DNA of 64,000 nt, taken from positions 1,592 to 65,591 of the forward strand of contig NZ_NFUR01000001.1 of the NCBI RefSeq assembly GCF_002127225.1, read 5' to 3'. The notes beneath the pieces were generated by a model. That model was not told the DNA's origin and made no database searches. It saw only the letters and a list, made by a program, of their open reading frames with translations. A program made the position numbers and the translations under genes. Positions 37,011 to 45,892 of the stretch are shown piece after piece; the first letter of the stretch is position 1; every line of letters begins with the position of its first letter. Source of the stretch: Sphingomonas sp. IBVSS2 (GTDB lineage Bacteria > Pseudomonadota > Alphaproteobacteria > Sphingomonadales > Sphingomonadaceae).

Positions 37011-38288
37011 TCAGTCCAGCGAAACCTCTTTGCCGGCCACCCAAACCCGCTTGACCGAGTAGAGGTCCCGGAAGGTCAGGTCCGGCGTCCCGCCGGTCAG
37101 CACCAGGTCGGCGCGCATGCCCTTGTGGATCCTGCCTTCGGTCTTCCGGCGCCCCATGATGTCGGCGCTCACCCGCGAGCCGGCCTCGATCGCCTCGGCC
37201 GGAGTGAAGCCGAGCTCGGTCAGCAGCCGCATCTCGCGCAGCGCGCCGAAGCCGGGATAGACGCCTTCGATGCCCGTGTCCGTGCCCACGCCAATGCGGA
37301 TTCCGGCCGCCTTCAGCCGGCGGATATTCTCCCGCATGATTTCCCAGCGCCTGCTGTCATAGGGCGCGATCGCCCCGCCCTTGGCCAGCCGCGCCGCCTC
37401 GCGGTCGCGCTGCTCGGGCGTGAGCAGCGCCAGCTCCTCGGGCGCCAGCGCACGCGTCTCGAGCGGCTCATAGGTCGCCAGCGTGGCGACATAGGCCATG
37501 CGGTGTTTCCGCATCAGGCCGATCAGCTCGTCGTCGACCAGTGCGTCGCCCACACCGTGCGCCACCGAGTCCACGCCCGCCCGCGCGGCGATCTTCGCCC
37601 CTTGCAGCGTCACGGTGTGCGTCATCACCCTGATGCCCGCTGCGTGCGCATCCGCCACGATCGCGGCCAGGGTCGCTTCGTCCATGCTCGGCCGGTCGGG
37701 ACGGTCGGGGTCGCCATAGCGCCAGCCGTCGTTGAACACCTTCACCATGTCGGGCTTGTGGGCCAGGGCCCCGGCCATCGCCGCATGGGCTTCGGCCGGA
37801 CTGGTCACCTGGAGCGTGATCGCATTGGTGAACTGGCTCTCGGTGCCATGCCCGTCCGGCACGCCCAGGCGCACCGCCAGGGTGAGGCGCGGCGTATCGG
37901 CCTGGAGCGCGCGGATCCCGGCCATCATCGCGGCCGAGACGGAGAATTCGTTCACGCTCGTCACGCCCGCGCGCAGATAGGGCAGGTAGAAGCGGTGGAG
38001 CGCGGCGGCGTCGGCAAAGGCTTCGCGCCGGGTGTGGATGTGCAGGTCGTGCAGCCCGGGGATCAGCGTCAGCCCCGTGGCGTCGATCACCGCGGTGCCC
38101 TCGGGCACGCGCAGCTTCCTGCCGATCCGGGTGATCCGGTCGCCCTCGATCAGCACGTCCCGCAGCCTTGCCGGCGTGCCGGTGCCGTCGAACACGCGCG
38201 CGCCGTGGATCAGCGTCGCGCGTTCCTGTTCCTGCGCTTGCGCCCCATTTGCCCCGGCCAGTGCCGCCGCCGCCATCAGCCACCTCAT
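37011..38288 (-). CDS. Secreted metal-dependent amidohydrolase
   Basis: A 425-residue protein with a short signal (RWLMAAAALAGANGAQA). The amidohydrolase fold has metal ligands in LIPGLHDLHIHTRRE (about 71-85), carbamylated-Lys region KPDMVKVFNDGW, HTVTLQGAKIAARAGVDSVAHG and GVGTDTGIEGVYPG. It resembles imidazolonepropionase-like and prolidase/Xaa-Pro amidohydrolases, which cleave dipeptides or cyclic imides. The S9 peptidase gene precedes it (ATGA overlap), so a role finishing peptide breakdown in the periplasm is likely; substrate unknown. Confidence 0.82.
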   Translation of the reverse strand: MRWLMAAAALAGANGAQAQEQERATLIHGARVFDGTGTPARLRDVLIEGDRITRIGRKLRVPEGTAVIDATGLTLIPGLHDLHIHTRREAFADAAALHRFYLPYLRAGVTSVNEFSVSAAMMAGIRALQADTPRLTLAVRLGVPDGHGTESQFTNAITLQVTSPAEAHAAMAGALAHKPDMVKVFNDGWRYGDPDRPDRPSMDEATLAAIVADAHAAGIRVMTHTVTLQGAKIAARAGVDSVAHGVGDALVDDELIGLMRKHRMAYVATLATYEPLETRALAPEELALLTPEQRDREAARLAKGGAIAPYDSRRWEIMRENIRRLKAAGIRIGVGTDTGIEGVYPGFGALREMRLLTELGFTPAEAIEAGSRVSADIMGRRKTEGRIHKGMRADLVLTGGTPDLTFRDLYSVKRVWVAGKEVSLD

Positions 38289-40300
38289 TTCAGATGCGCG
38301 TCGAAGAAGGAGATGGTGCGGCGATAGGCCGTGAGCCAGTCGGCATAGCGGAAGAATTCGTGGCGCTCATTGGGGAATACCAGTTCCTCGTGGGGCACGC
38401 GCCGCGCCGCCAGCTCGCGGGCGAGCAGCAGCGACTGGCCGAAATCGACGTTCCTGTCGTCATCGCCGTGCACGAGCAGCACCGGCGAGCGCCAGGTGCC
38501 GATCGCGCCCATCGGCGAACTGTCCCATTGCTTCTGCCGCGCGGCGGCCTGCTGCTCGGGCGACAGGTTGTTCTCGACATTGCGCAACAGGGTGTGGACG
38601 CCGTGGAAGTCCGCGCCCGCCTTGAACAGGTCGCTGTTCCGCGCCAGCGCCAGCGCCGTCAGATAGCCGCCCCAGCTGCCGCCCCAGATGCCGATCCGGT
38701 CCGGCGCCACGTCCGTTTGCGCCGCGAGCCAGCGCCCGCCGGCGAGCACGTCACGATATTCGGAAGCGCCGTCGCGGGCGATCCCCGGCGCATCCCGGAA
38801 TGCCTGCCCATAGCCGGTGCCGCTGCGATAATTGACCGAGAGGACCGTATAGCCGCGCGCGGCCAGCGCCTGGTTCATCACATAGGCGTTCGAATAATAT
38901 TGGGCGTGATGGAAGCCGAGCAGCATCTGGCGCCGCGGCCCGCCATGGACGAAGATCAGTGCCGGGCGCGGGCCCTTGCCCTGGCCGCGGAACAGCTGGC
39001 CGTGGACGGTCACTCCGTCCTCGGTCCGATAGGTCACCGCCTCGGGGGCGATCGCGCCCTTCATCTCGGCCGTTTCGCCCAGCGGCGCCAATCCCTTCGC
39101 CAGCACCGGATGGGCCGGATGGCGCGCATCGGCGGCGATCCCCGCGAGCAGCCCGCCCGCAAGGACCGGCAGGCTCTCGCTGCCCTTGCCGTCGGTCACG
39201 CGCTTCGCCGTCCCGCCGCTTGCCGGCACCTGCCAGAAATGCCGCCTGTCCGCCTCGTCGGCATTGGCGGCGAAGGTCACCATGTCGTCGGCGCCGAGCA
39301 CGAAGGTCTCGACCTCGAAGCTGCCGGAAGTCAGCGCCCTAGGCTCGCCGCCCTTGGCCGCGTCGATCGCATAGACGTGCAGGAAGCCGCTCCGCTCCCA
39401 GGGGAAGAGCAGCCGGCCCCCCTTGCTCCACCAGAGATTGTGCTGGCGCGTGCCATAATAGCGGCCGCCCATGCCCTGGGGGGCGGTCCACAGCGTGCGG
39501 GCCTTGCCCGTCGCGGCATCGGCCACCCGGATCGACCAATAGGGGCCGCCGTCCCGCGCCGCGCCCGCGGGCGGATCGAGATACTGGATATAGGCGACCT
39601 GGTCCCCGCCGGGCGAAAGCGCCGGCTCCACCGAATAGCCGAGCGCCGGCTCCATATAGGTCAGCCGGCCGCCGTCCGCGTCGAGCAGCGCGACGAAGGC
39701 ACGGTCGTTGCGATTGTCGACGAAGAGCAGTCGCTTGCCGTCGGGCGTCCATTTCAGGTCGCTGACCTCGCCCGGAACCGCGGCGATGCGCGCCGCCTTG
39801 CCGGCCCGCCACAGCCACAGCTCCCCGCGCCGGGTGAAGGCGATGCGCTGCCCGTCGGGCGAGAAAACGGGCAGGTGTCCGTCTCCGATCGGTGTGGGAT
39901 CTCCACCGTCTTCAACGACGAACACCTGCTGCCCCGGCGTGAACGCGGCCGAGGCGGTATTGGGAATCTTGCCGTCGGGGAACTCGTCGTCCCCGCCGCG
40001 CACATATGCCAGGCGCCGGCCGTCGGGGCTGAGCGCCGGATCGTAGAGCATCATGCCATCGTCCTCGGCATGGCGCGTGACCTGCCGGGCTTGCCGACCC
40101 GCGTCCGCCACCCACAGGTTGCGCACGCCGGCGCGGTTCTCCACCCAGGCGAAGCGCGGCACGTCGCGTGCGCCGGCCATCTGGCTGGCGACCGGCAGGG
40201 CGAGCGCCGTGGCCAGGTCGTCGGTCTGGGCCAGCGCCGGCGGGGCGAACGCCACCACCGTCGCGGCCAGGGGTTTCAAGGTGGCCCGCATCAGGTTCAT
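38285..40300 (-). CDS. Secreted S9-family prolyl oligopeptidase/dipeptidyl peptidase
   Basis: About 671 residues: signal peptide (LMRATLKPLAATVVAFAPPALAQ), a beta-propeller (repeats such as LAYVRGGDD, SPDGQRIAFTRRGE, WTPDGKRLLFVD) and a C-terminal alpha/beta-hydrolase. The triad is visible: Ser in GIWGGSWGGYLTAL, Asp in VHGDDDRNVDF, His in ERHEFFRYADW. It cleaves short peptides, often after Pro or Ala. It starts the leftward operon with the amidohydrolase. ATG 40300 is chosen so the signal sequence begins with the basic MNLMR; 40291 is possible. Confidence 0.9.
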   Translation of the reverse strand: MNLMRATLKPLAATVVAFAPPALAQTDDLATALALPVASQMAGARDVPRFAWVENRAGVRNLWVADAGRQARQVTRHAEDDGMMLYDPALSPDGRRLAYVRGGDDEFPDGKIPNTASAAFTPGQQVFVVEDGGDPTPIGDGHLPVFSPDGQRIAFTRRGELWLWRAGKAARIAAVPGEVSDLKWTPDGKRLLFVDNRNDRAFVALLDADGGRLTYMEPALGYSVEPALSPGGDQVAYIQYLDPPAGAARDGGPYWSIRVADAATGKARTLWTAPQGMGGRYYGTRQHNLWWSKGGRLLFPWERSGFLHVYAIDAAKGGEPRALTSGSFEVETFVLGADDMVTFAANADEADRRHFWQVPASGGTAKRVTDGKGSESLPVLAGGLLAGIAADARHPAHPVLAKGLAPLGETAEMKGAIAPEAVTYRTEDGVTVHGQLFRGQGKGPRPALIFVHGGPRRQMLLGFHHAQYYSNAYVMNQALAARGYTVLSVNYRSGTGYGQAFRDAPGIARDGASEYRDVLAGGRWLAAQTDVAPDRIGIWGGSWGGYLTALALARNSDLFKAGADFHGVHTLLRNVENNLSPEQQAAARQKQWDSSPMGAIGTWRSPVLLVHGDDDRNVDFGQSLLLARELAARRVPHEELVFPNERHEFFRYADWLTAYRRTISFFDAHLK

Positions 40301-40422
40301 GCCGCGAAGGTGCCGGGCCGATGTCGCCCGTACAATGCCGGCATGCGCCATGGTTATGCCCGGGCGACTCCTCTGAATGATCGCGGGTTTGCAGGCCCGG
40401 TGGCGGGAGTTACGCTCGCGGC

Positions 40423-41862
40423 ATGAAGCATTTCGTCCTCGGCATCGCCCTTACGCTCGCCACTCCCGCGCTCGCCCAGCAGACGCTGGAGCAGCGCGTC
40501 GCCGCCAAGCTCGCCGAGGCGCCGACCGGCACCCGCTTCGGCCTGGTCGTGGCCGACGACACGGGCAGGGAGATCGTCGCGATCAATCCCGACGGCCGCT
40601 TCATCCCCGCCTCGAACACCAAGGTCTACACCACCGCCGCCGCCTTCGCGAACCTGCCCGGCATCGACCAGCCCGATGCCATCGGCGGCGCCGCGGTGCG
40701 CCTGGAGGGCGAGGATGTGGTGCTGGAGGGGCGCGGCGATGCCCGCCTGTCGAGCGCGGACGACTGCACGGTCGACTGCCTCGCCACGCTCGCCGACGCG
40801 GTCGCCGCGAAGACGAAGCAGGTCCGCAACATCGTCGGCGACGACACCTTCTTCCCGGACCAGCGCTGGAGCCCGGGAATGAGCTGGAACAACATTCCCA
40901 GCGCGTCGGGCACCGGCATCTCGGCGCTGACGCTCGACGACAATGAGCTGAAGCTAACCGTCTCGCCGGCCCGGGCGGGGGAGGCGGCCAGGGTGGAGCT
41001 CTGGCCCTATTTCGCCGTGACCAACGCGGCGAGGACCGTGCCGGGCAGCGAGACCCGGCTCGGCTGGGACCGCGACCCCAACGGCAAGCAGCTTCGCATC
41101 ACCGGCACGATCGGCGCGGATGCCCAGCCGAAGAGCTGGAAGCTCGGCATCGACGATCCCGCCGATTATGCCGCCTGGCGCCTCAAGGCGCTGCTGGAGG
41201 CGCGCGGGGTGAAGGTGAAGGGGCATGTCGAGGTGCGCCATCGCCCGGTGACGCCGCAGGACGATCCGGCCGATCCCGGCTATGCGGCGGCCCGCGCCGC
41301 CCTGTCCAGGCTTCCGGTGCCGCTCGCGGCGCTCACGCCGGCGCCGCTCGCCGAGGACCTGAAGCACATCAACAAGGTCAGCCAGAACCTGCACGCCGAG
41401 CTGGCGCTGCGCCGCATCGGGCAGTTCCAGGGCGGCAGCGGCTCGATTCCCGAAGGCGTTGCCCGGGTCGGGAAGATGCTCGCCGCGGCGGGCGTGCCGC
41501 GCACCGCCTGGGACTTTTCCGACGGCTCGGGCATGTCGAGCTACAACCGGGTGAGCCCCCGCGGCTCGGTGCTGCTGCTGCGCTGGGTCGCTGTCCAGCC
41601 CTGGGGGGCGCAGTTCCGCGATACGCTGCCGATCGGCGGGGTTGACGGCACGCTGGCCCGCCGCTTCAAGGGCACGCCGCTGGAGGGCAAGGTCTTCGCC
41701 AAGACCGGCACGCTCAACGCCACCAATGCGCTTGCCGGCTATTTCACCGCGGCCAGCGGCAAGACCTACACCTTCGCCTTCTACGCCAACGACGTGCCGC
41801 AGGATGCGAGCGCGACCAAATATATGGACGACGCCCTGAACATCGTGGCGGCGGGAAACTAG
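40423..41862 (+). CDS. dacB: D-Ala-D-Ala carboxypeptidase/endopeptidase (PBP4, S13)
   Basis: A 479-residue periplasmic penicillin-binding protein. A signal peptide (KHFVLGIALTLATPALA) precedes the S13 domain. SxxK is PASNTKVYTT with Ser64 and Lys67, the second motif lies in SDGSGMSSYN, and KTG is in AKTGTLNATN. The long insert between motifs 1 and 2 is present as in E. coli PBP4 (477 residues). It trims D-Ala and cuts murein cross-links, generating turnover fragments. It lies inside the peptide/D-amino-acid region and diverges from the S9 gene. Confidence 0.94.
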   Translation: MKHFVLGIALTLATPALAQQTLEQRVAAKLAEAPTGTRFGLVVADDTGREIVAINPDGRFIPASNTKVYTTAAAFANLPGIDQPDAIGGAAVRLEGEDVVLEGRGDARLSSADDCTVDCLATLADAVAAKTKQVRNIVGDDTFFPDQRWSPGMSWNNIPSASGTGISALTLDDNELKLTVSPARAGEAARVELWPYFAVTNAARTVPGSETRLGWDRDPNGKQLRITGTIGADAQPKSWKLGIDDPADYAAWRLKALLEARGVKVKGHVEVRHRPVTPQDDPADPGYAAARAALSRLPVPLAALTPAPLAEDLKHINKVSQNLHAELALRRIGQFQGGSGSIPEGVARVGKMLAAAGVPRTAWDFSDGSGMSSYNRVSPRGSVLLLRWVAVQPWGAQFRDTLPIGGVDGTLARRFKGTPLEGKVFAKTGTLNATNALAGYFTAASGKTYTFAFYANDVPQDASATKYMDDALNIVAAGN

Positions 41863-41863
41863 C

Positions 41864-41897
41864 CTTCTCCCTCTCCCCTCCAGGGGAGAGGGAGAAG
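41864..41897. repeat. Perfect 16-bp inverted repeat between convergent dacB and dipeptidase genes
   Basis: CTTCTCCCTCTCCCCT (41864-41879) and its exact complement (41882-41897) separated by two bases. A sister copy occurs at 59046-59076. Its position between stop codons suits a bidirectional terminator or mRNA-protecting hairpin. Confidence 0.8.
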
Positions 41898-41901
41898 CGG
41901 A

Positions 41902-43086
41902 TCACTTTTTCGCGGCCCAGTCTTCCGCCTGCTTCAGCACGCGCAGCACGTTGCCGCTCCAGATCTTCTCGATGTCGGTATCGGAGAAGCCCTCGCGGCG
42001 CAGGCGGGCGGTGATCTTCGGCAGGGCGGTGATGTCCTCCATGCCGCGCACGCCGCCGCCGCCGTCCCAATCGGCGCCGATGCCGACATGGTCGACGCCC
42101 ATCACCGCGATGCAATGGAGCAGGCTCTTCATGAACAGCTCGAAATCGGCGCCCTGATAGGGGTTGGTCGCGTCCGCCCTGGCCTTGTCCGCGATCAGCT
42201 GGCGCTGGTCGGCGGCGGAGAGCGCCCACCAGTCGTCCTGCCGGTCGGAGATCCTGTTGCGGGCCTCGTCATGGTCGCCCTCGACCAGGTAGACGCTGTT
42301 CACCTGCAGCACGCCGCCCGCCTTGGCGAGCTTGCGCATGCGCTCGTCGTCCAGGTTGCGCGGATGGTTGAAGATCGCCCTGGGCCCGGAGTGCGAGGCG
42401 ATGATCGGCACCTTGGACAGGGCCAGCGCCTGGTCGAACACGTCGTCCGACGAATGGCTGACGTCGATCAGCATGCCCAGCCGGTTCATCTCGGCCACCC
42501 ATTGCTTGCCGAGCGGGGAGAGGCCGTTCCACTGCTTCACCTTGTCGGTGGCGCTGTCGCCGAACTGGTTGTTCCGGAAATGGATCGGCCCGGCCATCCG
42601 CACGCCCTGGTCGTAATACCATTTGAGCAATGTCAGGTCGGTGCCGAGCGGATAGCTGTTCTCGATCGACTGGAAGACGATGCGCTTGCCCGCCTTGGCG
42701 ATGCGATAGGCATCCTCGGGCGTGGTCGCGAATTCCATCTTGTCGGCGTTGGCCGCCACGACGCGCTGGATCCACATCTCGCGGGTCAGCGCCGCGTTGC
42801 GTGCCTTGGCATAGCCTTCGGGCGTGAGCGGTCCCTGGCCGGTATAGACCACGAAGAAGCCGCCATCGAGCCCGCCCTGCTCCATGCGCGGCAGGTCGAC
42901 CTGGCTCTTGTCGAAGTCGCGGTCGTGCCAGCGATCGAACTTCCAGCCCGGATGCTCGAACAGTTCGGGCGTGTCGAGATGCGTGTCGAGCACCAGCATC
43001 TGGTCGTGCGCCAGCCGGTCGGCAGGGGTGGGCGTGTCGCTATCCGGCCCGGACAGGGCGATGGCGAGGGCGAGCAAAGAGATCAT
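41902..43086 (-). CDS. M19 membrane-dipeptidase family (renal-dipeptidase-like)
   Basis: A 394-residue zinc dipeptidase. Ligand motif LVLDTHLDTPELF (His-x-Asp, about 31-44), FQSIENSYPLGTDL (bridging Glu), LIDVSHSSDDVFDQAL and IIASHSGPRAIFNHPRNL are M19 signatures, with VGIGADWDGGG near the end. Members cleave L-Xaa-D-Xaa dipeptides, among them L-Ala-D-Glu. A short hydrophobic start (MISLLALAIALSG) suggests export but lacks the usual basic residues, so location is uncertain. Last gene of the AmpG-serine hydrolase-M19 operon (ATGA overlap), which fits cleaving murein dipeptide. Confidence 0.9.
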   Translation of the reverse strand: MISLLALAIALSGPDSDTPTPADRLAHDQMLVLDTHLDTPELFEHPGWKFDRWHDRDFDKSQVDLPRMEQGGLDGGFFVVYTGQGPLTPEGYAKARNAALTREMWIQRVVAANADKMEFATTPEDAYRIAKAGKRIVFQSIENSYPLGTDLTLLKWYYDQGVRMAGPIHFRNNQFGDSATDKVKQWNGLSPLGKQWVAEMNRLGMLIDVSHSSDDVFDQALALSKVPIIASHSGPRAIFNHPRNLDDERMRKLAKAGGVLQVNSVYLVEGDHDEARNRISDRQDDWWALSAADQRQLIADKARADATNPYQGADFELFMKSLLHCIAVMGVDHVGIGADWDGGGGVRGMEDITALPKITARLRREGFSDTDIEKIWSGNVLRVLKQAEDWAAKK

Positions 43087-44087
43087 GGAGCCTCCCAGGC
43101 GTTGATGACGGCATCCCCCGTCGCGGGGCGCAGCACGAAGATGCCGCTGTCGAAATGGCGGGTCGGATGGACGCGGTTGGTGAGCAGCGTCCAGGCGAGC
43201 CCGCGTTCGAAATCGATCCACAGGCCGGTGCCGGTGAAGCCGGTGTGCCCGATCGTTTCGTCCGAACAGGCCTGCCCGCCCGACCAGCCGGCGAACTTGC
43301 GCTCCCAGCCGCAGGTACGGTGCGAATATTGGGGCGTGCGGATCGCCGCGAGCATCATGGGCGAGAAGCTGCCGCTCAGCACGCCCTGCGCGAAGTCGAG
43401 CACGCCGGCCACGGTGCCGAACAGCCCGGCATGGCCGGTCTGCCCGCCCATCGCCGCGCAATTCTCGTCATGCACCTCGCCCTTGAGCACGCGGTTGCGC
43501 CACATGCAGCGTTCGGTCGCCACGGCCGGGCCCGGCGGCGGGCCGTAGCTCAGGCCCGGGCCCAGCGGCCATTCGCCCAGCGCCTTGCCCGTCACGCGCT
43601 CGATCGCGATGCCGAGCAGCAGGAAGTTGATGTCCGAATAGACCGGCTCGGGAATGTGCTTCCATTCGCGCTGGAGCACGAAGGCGCGCAGCCGATCGGG
43701 ATCGCCGCCATAGGTGTAGATCGGCTCGACCGCGGGGAAGAGCGTGCGGTGCGCCAGGCAATCCCGGAACGTGAGGGTGCGTTCATAGGCGCCCGCCACG
43801 TCATATTGCCGCAGGTCCGGGATGGCCGTGGTCAGCGGTGCGTCCAGGTCGATCCGCCCTTCTTCGGCCAGGCGCAGGATCATCGTCGTCGTCGCCACCA
43901 CCTTGGAGACCGAGGCAAGGTCGAACCAATGGTCGAGCGTCAGCGGCTCGGGTGTGGGGACGAGCGCGGCCATGCCGGCATGCGTCACCCAGCGCCGCCC
44001 GTCCGCGGCCACCACGCCCAGCGTCGCGCCGGGGATGCGCCCGGCGGCCACCGCCGCGGCGGCGGGTGCGAAGGCCGTGTCGATCAT
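43083..44087 (-). CDS. Beta-lactamase-fold serine hydrolase (AmiE-like by context)
   Basis: A 334-residue penicillin-recognising serine hydrolase without a signal peptide, hence probably cytosolic. The motifs are SVSK (Ser59-Lys62), Tyr-containing EPVYSDINFLLLG and HTGFTG before the C-terminal strand. The last plays the KTG role. It is sandwiched between AmpG and M19 by ATGA overlaps. In Bacillus a beta-lactamase-fold protein, AmiE, removes peptides from MurNAc during muropeptide rescue; the operon position suggests a similar amidase here. An esterase or peptidase is the alternative. Confidence 0.85.
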   Translation of the reverse strand: MIDTAFAPAAAAVAAGRIPGATLGVVAADGRRWVTHAGMAALVPTPEPLTLDHWFDLASVSKVVATTTMILRLAEEGRIDLDAPLTTAIPDLRQYDVAGAYERTLTFRDCLAHRTLFPAVEPIYTYGGDPDRLRAFVLQREWKHIPEPVYSDINFLLLGIAIERVTGKALGEWPLGPGLSYGPPPGPAVATERCMWRNRVLKGEVHDENCAAMGGQTGHAGLFGTVAGVLDFAQGVLSGSFSPMMLAAIRTPQYSHRTCGWERKFAGWSGGQACSDETIGHTGFTGTGLWIDFERGLAWTLLTNRVHPTRHFDSGIFVLRPATGDAVINAWEAP

Positions 44088-45631
44088 GCCGCCACCGCAT
44101 CGCCGTCGGGCCGGGGCTTCGCGCGGACGATGAACGGCACGAAGACCAGCGCGGCGACGCTCATCGTGCCCGCCATGATGAAGAAGCCGTCATAGCCGAT
44201 CGCCTTCTGGAAGACGCCGGAAAGGCCCGCGAGCAGCCTGGGGATCAGGAAGGCGAGGCCGGAGAGCAGCGCATATTGCGTGCCCGGGAAGCGCGGGTTC
44301 ACCAGCAGGGACAGGTAGACGACGAACACCGCCCCCTCGAAACCGTGCCCGAACTGGTCGAGCGCCATGGCGAGGTACAGGTCGAAATCGCCCGCCGTCA
44401 CCTGCACGCCGAGCAACGAGAACCAGACCGGGCCGCCCGGCGCCTGATAGGCGAGCCAGGCGAAGATCCAGTTGCTGAGCGCGGACATGATCGCGCCGAT
44501 CACCAGCGCCCAGCCCATCGGCGCCTTGGCCGCCAGCCAGCCGCCCAGCGCCACGCCGAGCATGGACGAGAGCAGCGCCACCGCGCCGTCGGCGACCGCG
44601 ATCGCCTCCAGGCTGTAGCCCAGCGCGTTGAACAGCGGGTGCGAGAGGGTGAGCGCCATCACGTCGCCCATGCGATAGACCGAGACGAACAGCAGGATCG
44701 GGATCACCACCAGCCCATAGCGCCAGGCGACGTTGAGATAGGGAGCGAGGCCGGACGTGGTGAGCAGCCGGTGGCTCGGCGGGAGCTTCCGGATCCACGG
44801 CACCGCCGCGCCCAATGCCATGAACGGCAGCAGCGCGACGGCGAATACCCAGTATTTGACGATGTCCGGGTTATCGAGCCCGACCGATCCCATCGCGGCG
44901 AGCAGCGCCCAGCCGACCGCTGCGGTGACCACGAGGCTCCCGCCGAGCACCACCGCGCTGGCGAGGATGCCGGTGACGAGCGCCGTGCCGCGCCCGCCGC
45001 CATGCCCGGTATCGGGCCGCATGCAGGCGAGGATGGGGAAGGGGAGGAAGGCGGCCGCCGCGATCACCAGATAGGCGGTGGTCCAGTCGCTCTTCGCCGC
45101 GATGTAGATCGCGCCGCTGCCGGCCGCGACCATGGCGCTGCGATAGCCCCACAGGTTCGCCGCCACCATCGGGCCCTGCTCCTCCTGGGTCGGCGCCAGC
45201 TCGATGCGCCAGGCGTCGGCGGCGACTTCCAGCGTGGTGGTCCAGAAGGCGAGCAGCACCGCGAACAGCGCGGTGACTTGCAGATTGGCATCGGACGAAG
45301 TGAGCGCCATCGCCACGGTCGAGAGGAAGATGCCCAGCTGCGACAGCATGATCCAGCCGCGCCTTTTGCCCCAGAAGCGGCCGAAGCCCGGCACGTCATA
45401 TTTGTCGAGCAGCGGCGCCCAGGCGAACTTGAAGGTCGGCAGCAGCGCCACCCAGGCAAAGAAGCCCACCGTCACGATGTCCACGCCGTGCTTGGCCAGC
45501 CGCAGCAGCAGCACGGCGTTGAACATGTAGAAGGGCAGGCCCGCGGCGAAACCGAGCAGCAGGTACAGCGCCAGCCGGCCGAAACCCGGGCGGATCGCCG
45601 CCGCCGCGGGAAGACTCGGCGCGTCAGTCAC
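44084..45631 (-). CDS. ampG: AmpG-type muropeptide permease (MFS)
   Basis: A 515-residue MFS protein with about twelve to fourteen helices. AmpG marks include the opening LLLGFAAGLPFYMFNAVLLLRLAKHGVDIVTVGFFAW (about 27-63), LPTFKFAWAPLLDKYDVPGFGRFWGKRRGWIM, EVAADAWRIEL and DQFGHGFEGAVFVVYLS. The permease imports GlcNAc-anhydroMurNAc peptides from the periplasm. It is the first gene of a three-gene leftward operon. The frame starts at GTG 45631 with no strong ribosome site. A TonB receptor diverges from it. Confidence 0.88.
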   Translation of the reverse strand: MTDAPSLPAAAAIRPGFGRLALYLLLGFAAGLPFYMFNAVLLLRLAKHGVDIVTVGFFAWVALLPTFKFAWAPLLDKYDVPGFGRFWGKRRGWIMLSQLGIFLSTVAMALTSSDANLQVTALFAVLLAFWTTTLEVAADAWRIELAPTQEEQGPMVAANLWGYRSAMVAAGSGAIYIAAKSDWTTAYLVIAAAAFLPFPILACMRPDTGHGGGRGTALVTGILASAVVLGGSLVVTAAVGWALLAAMGSVGLDNPDIVKYWVFAVALLPFMALGAAVPWIRKLPPSHRLLTTSGLAPYLNVAWRYGLVVIPILLFVSVYRMGDVMALTLSHPLFNALGYSLEAIAVADGAVALLSSMLGVALGGWLAAKAPMGWALVIGAIMSALSNWIFAWLAYQAPGGPVWFSLLGVQVTAGDFDLYLAMALDQFGHGFEGAVFVVYLSLLVNPRFPGTQYALLSGLAFLIPRLLAGLSGVFQKAIGYDGFFIMAGTMSVAALVFVPFIVRAKPRPDGDAVAA

Positions 45632-45892
45632 GCGGCACCGGACGGTCGAAATGCGGCATCAAGGGCTCCCCTGGGGCTGGTTTCCCTAACGCTCGGCCGG
45701 GGCGGGCACGCAGTCAATGGCCAGTCTGACAGGCTTGTGTTGCAGTCCTGTCACGTTTTCGTGGGCAATTGTCACATTTGATGCCCCGGGGTTATGGCGC
45801 GGGGAACAGAAACTATGGCGCGCCGCAACATTCTTGGTACCTAATGCCCTTTCACCGCGCGGGATATTGCGGGCTTCAGGGGGTTTTAGGAA

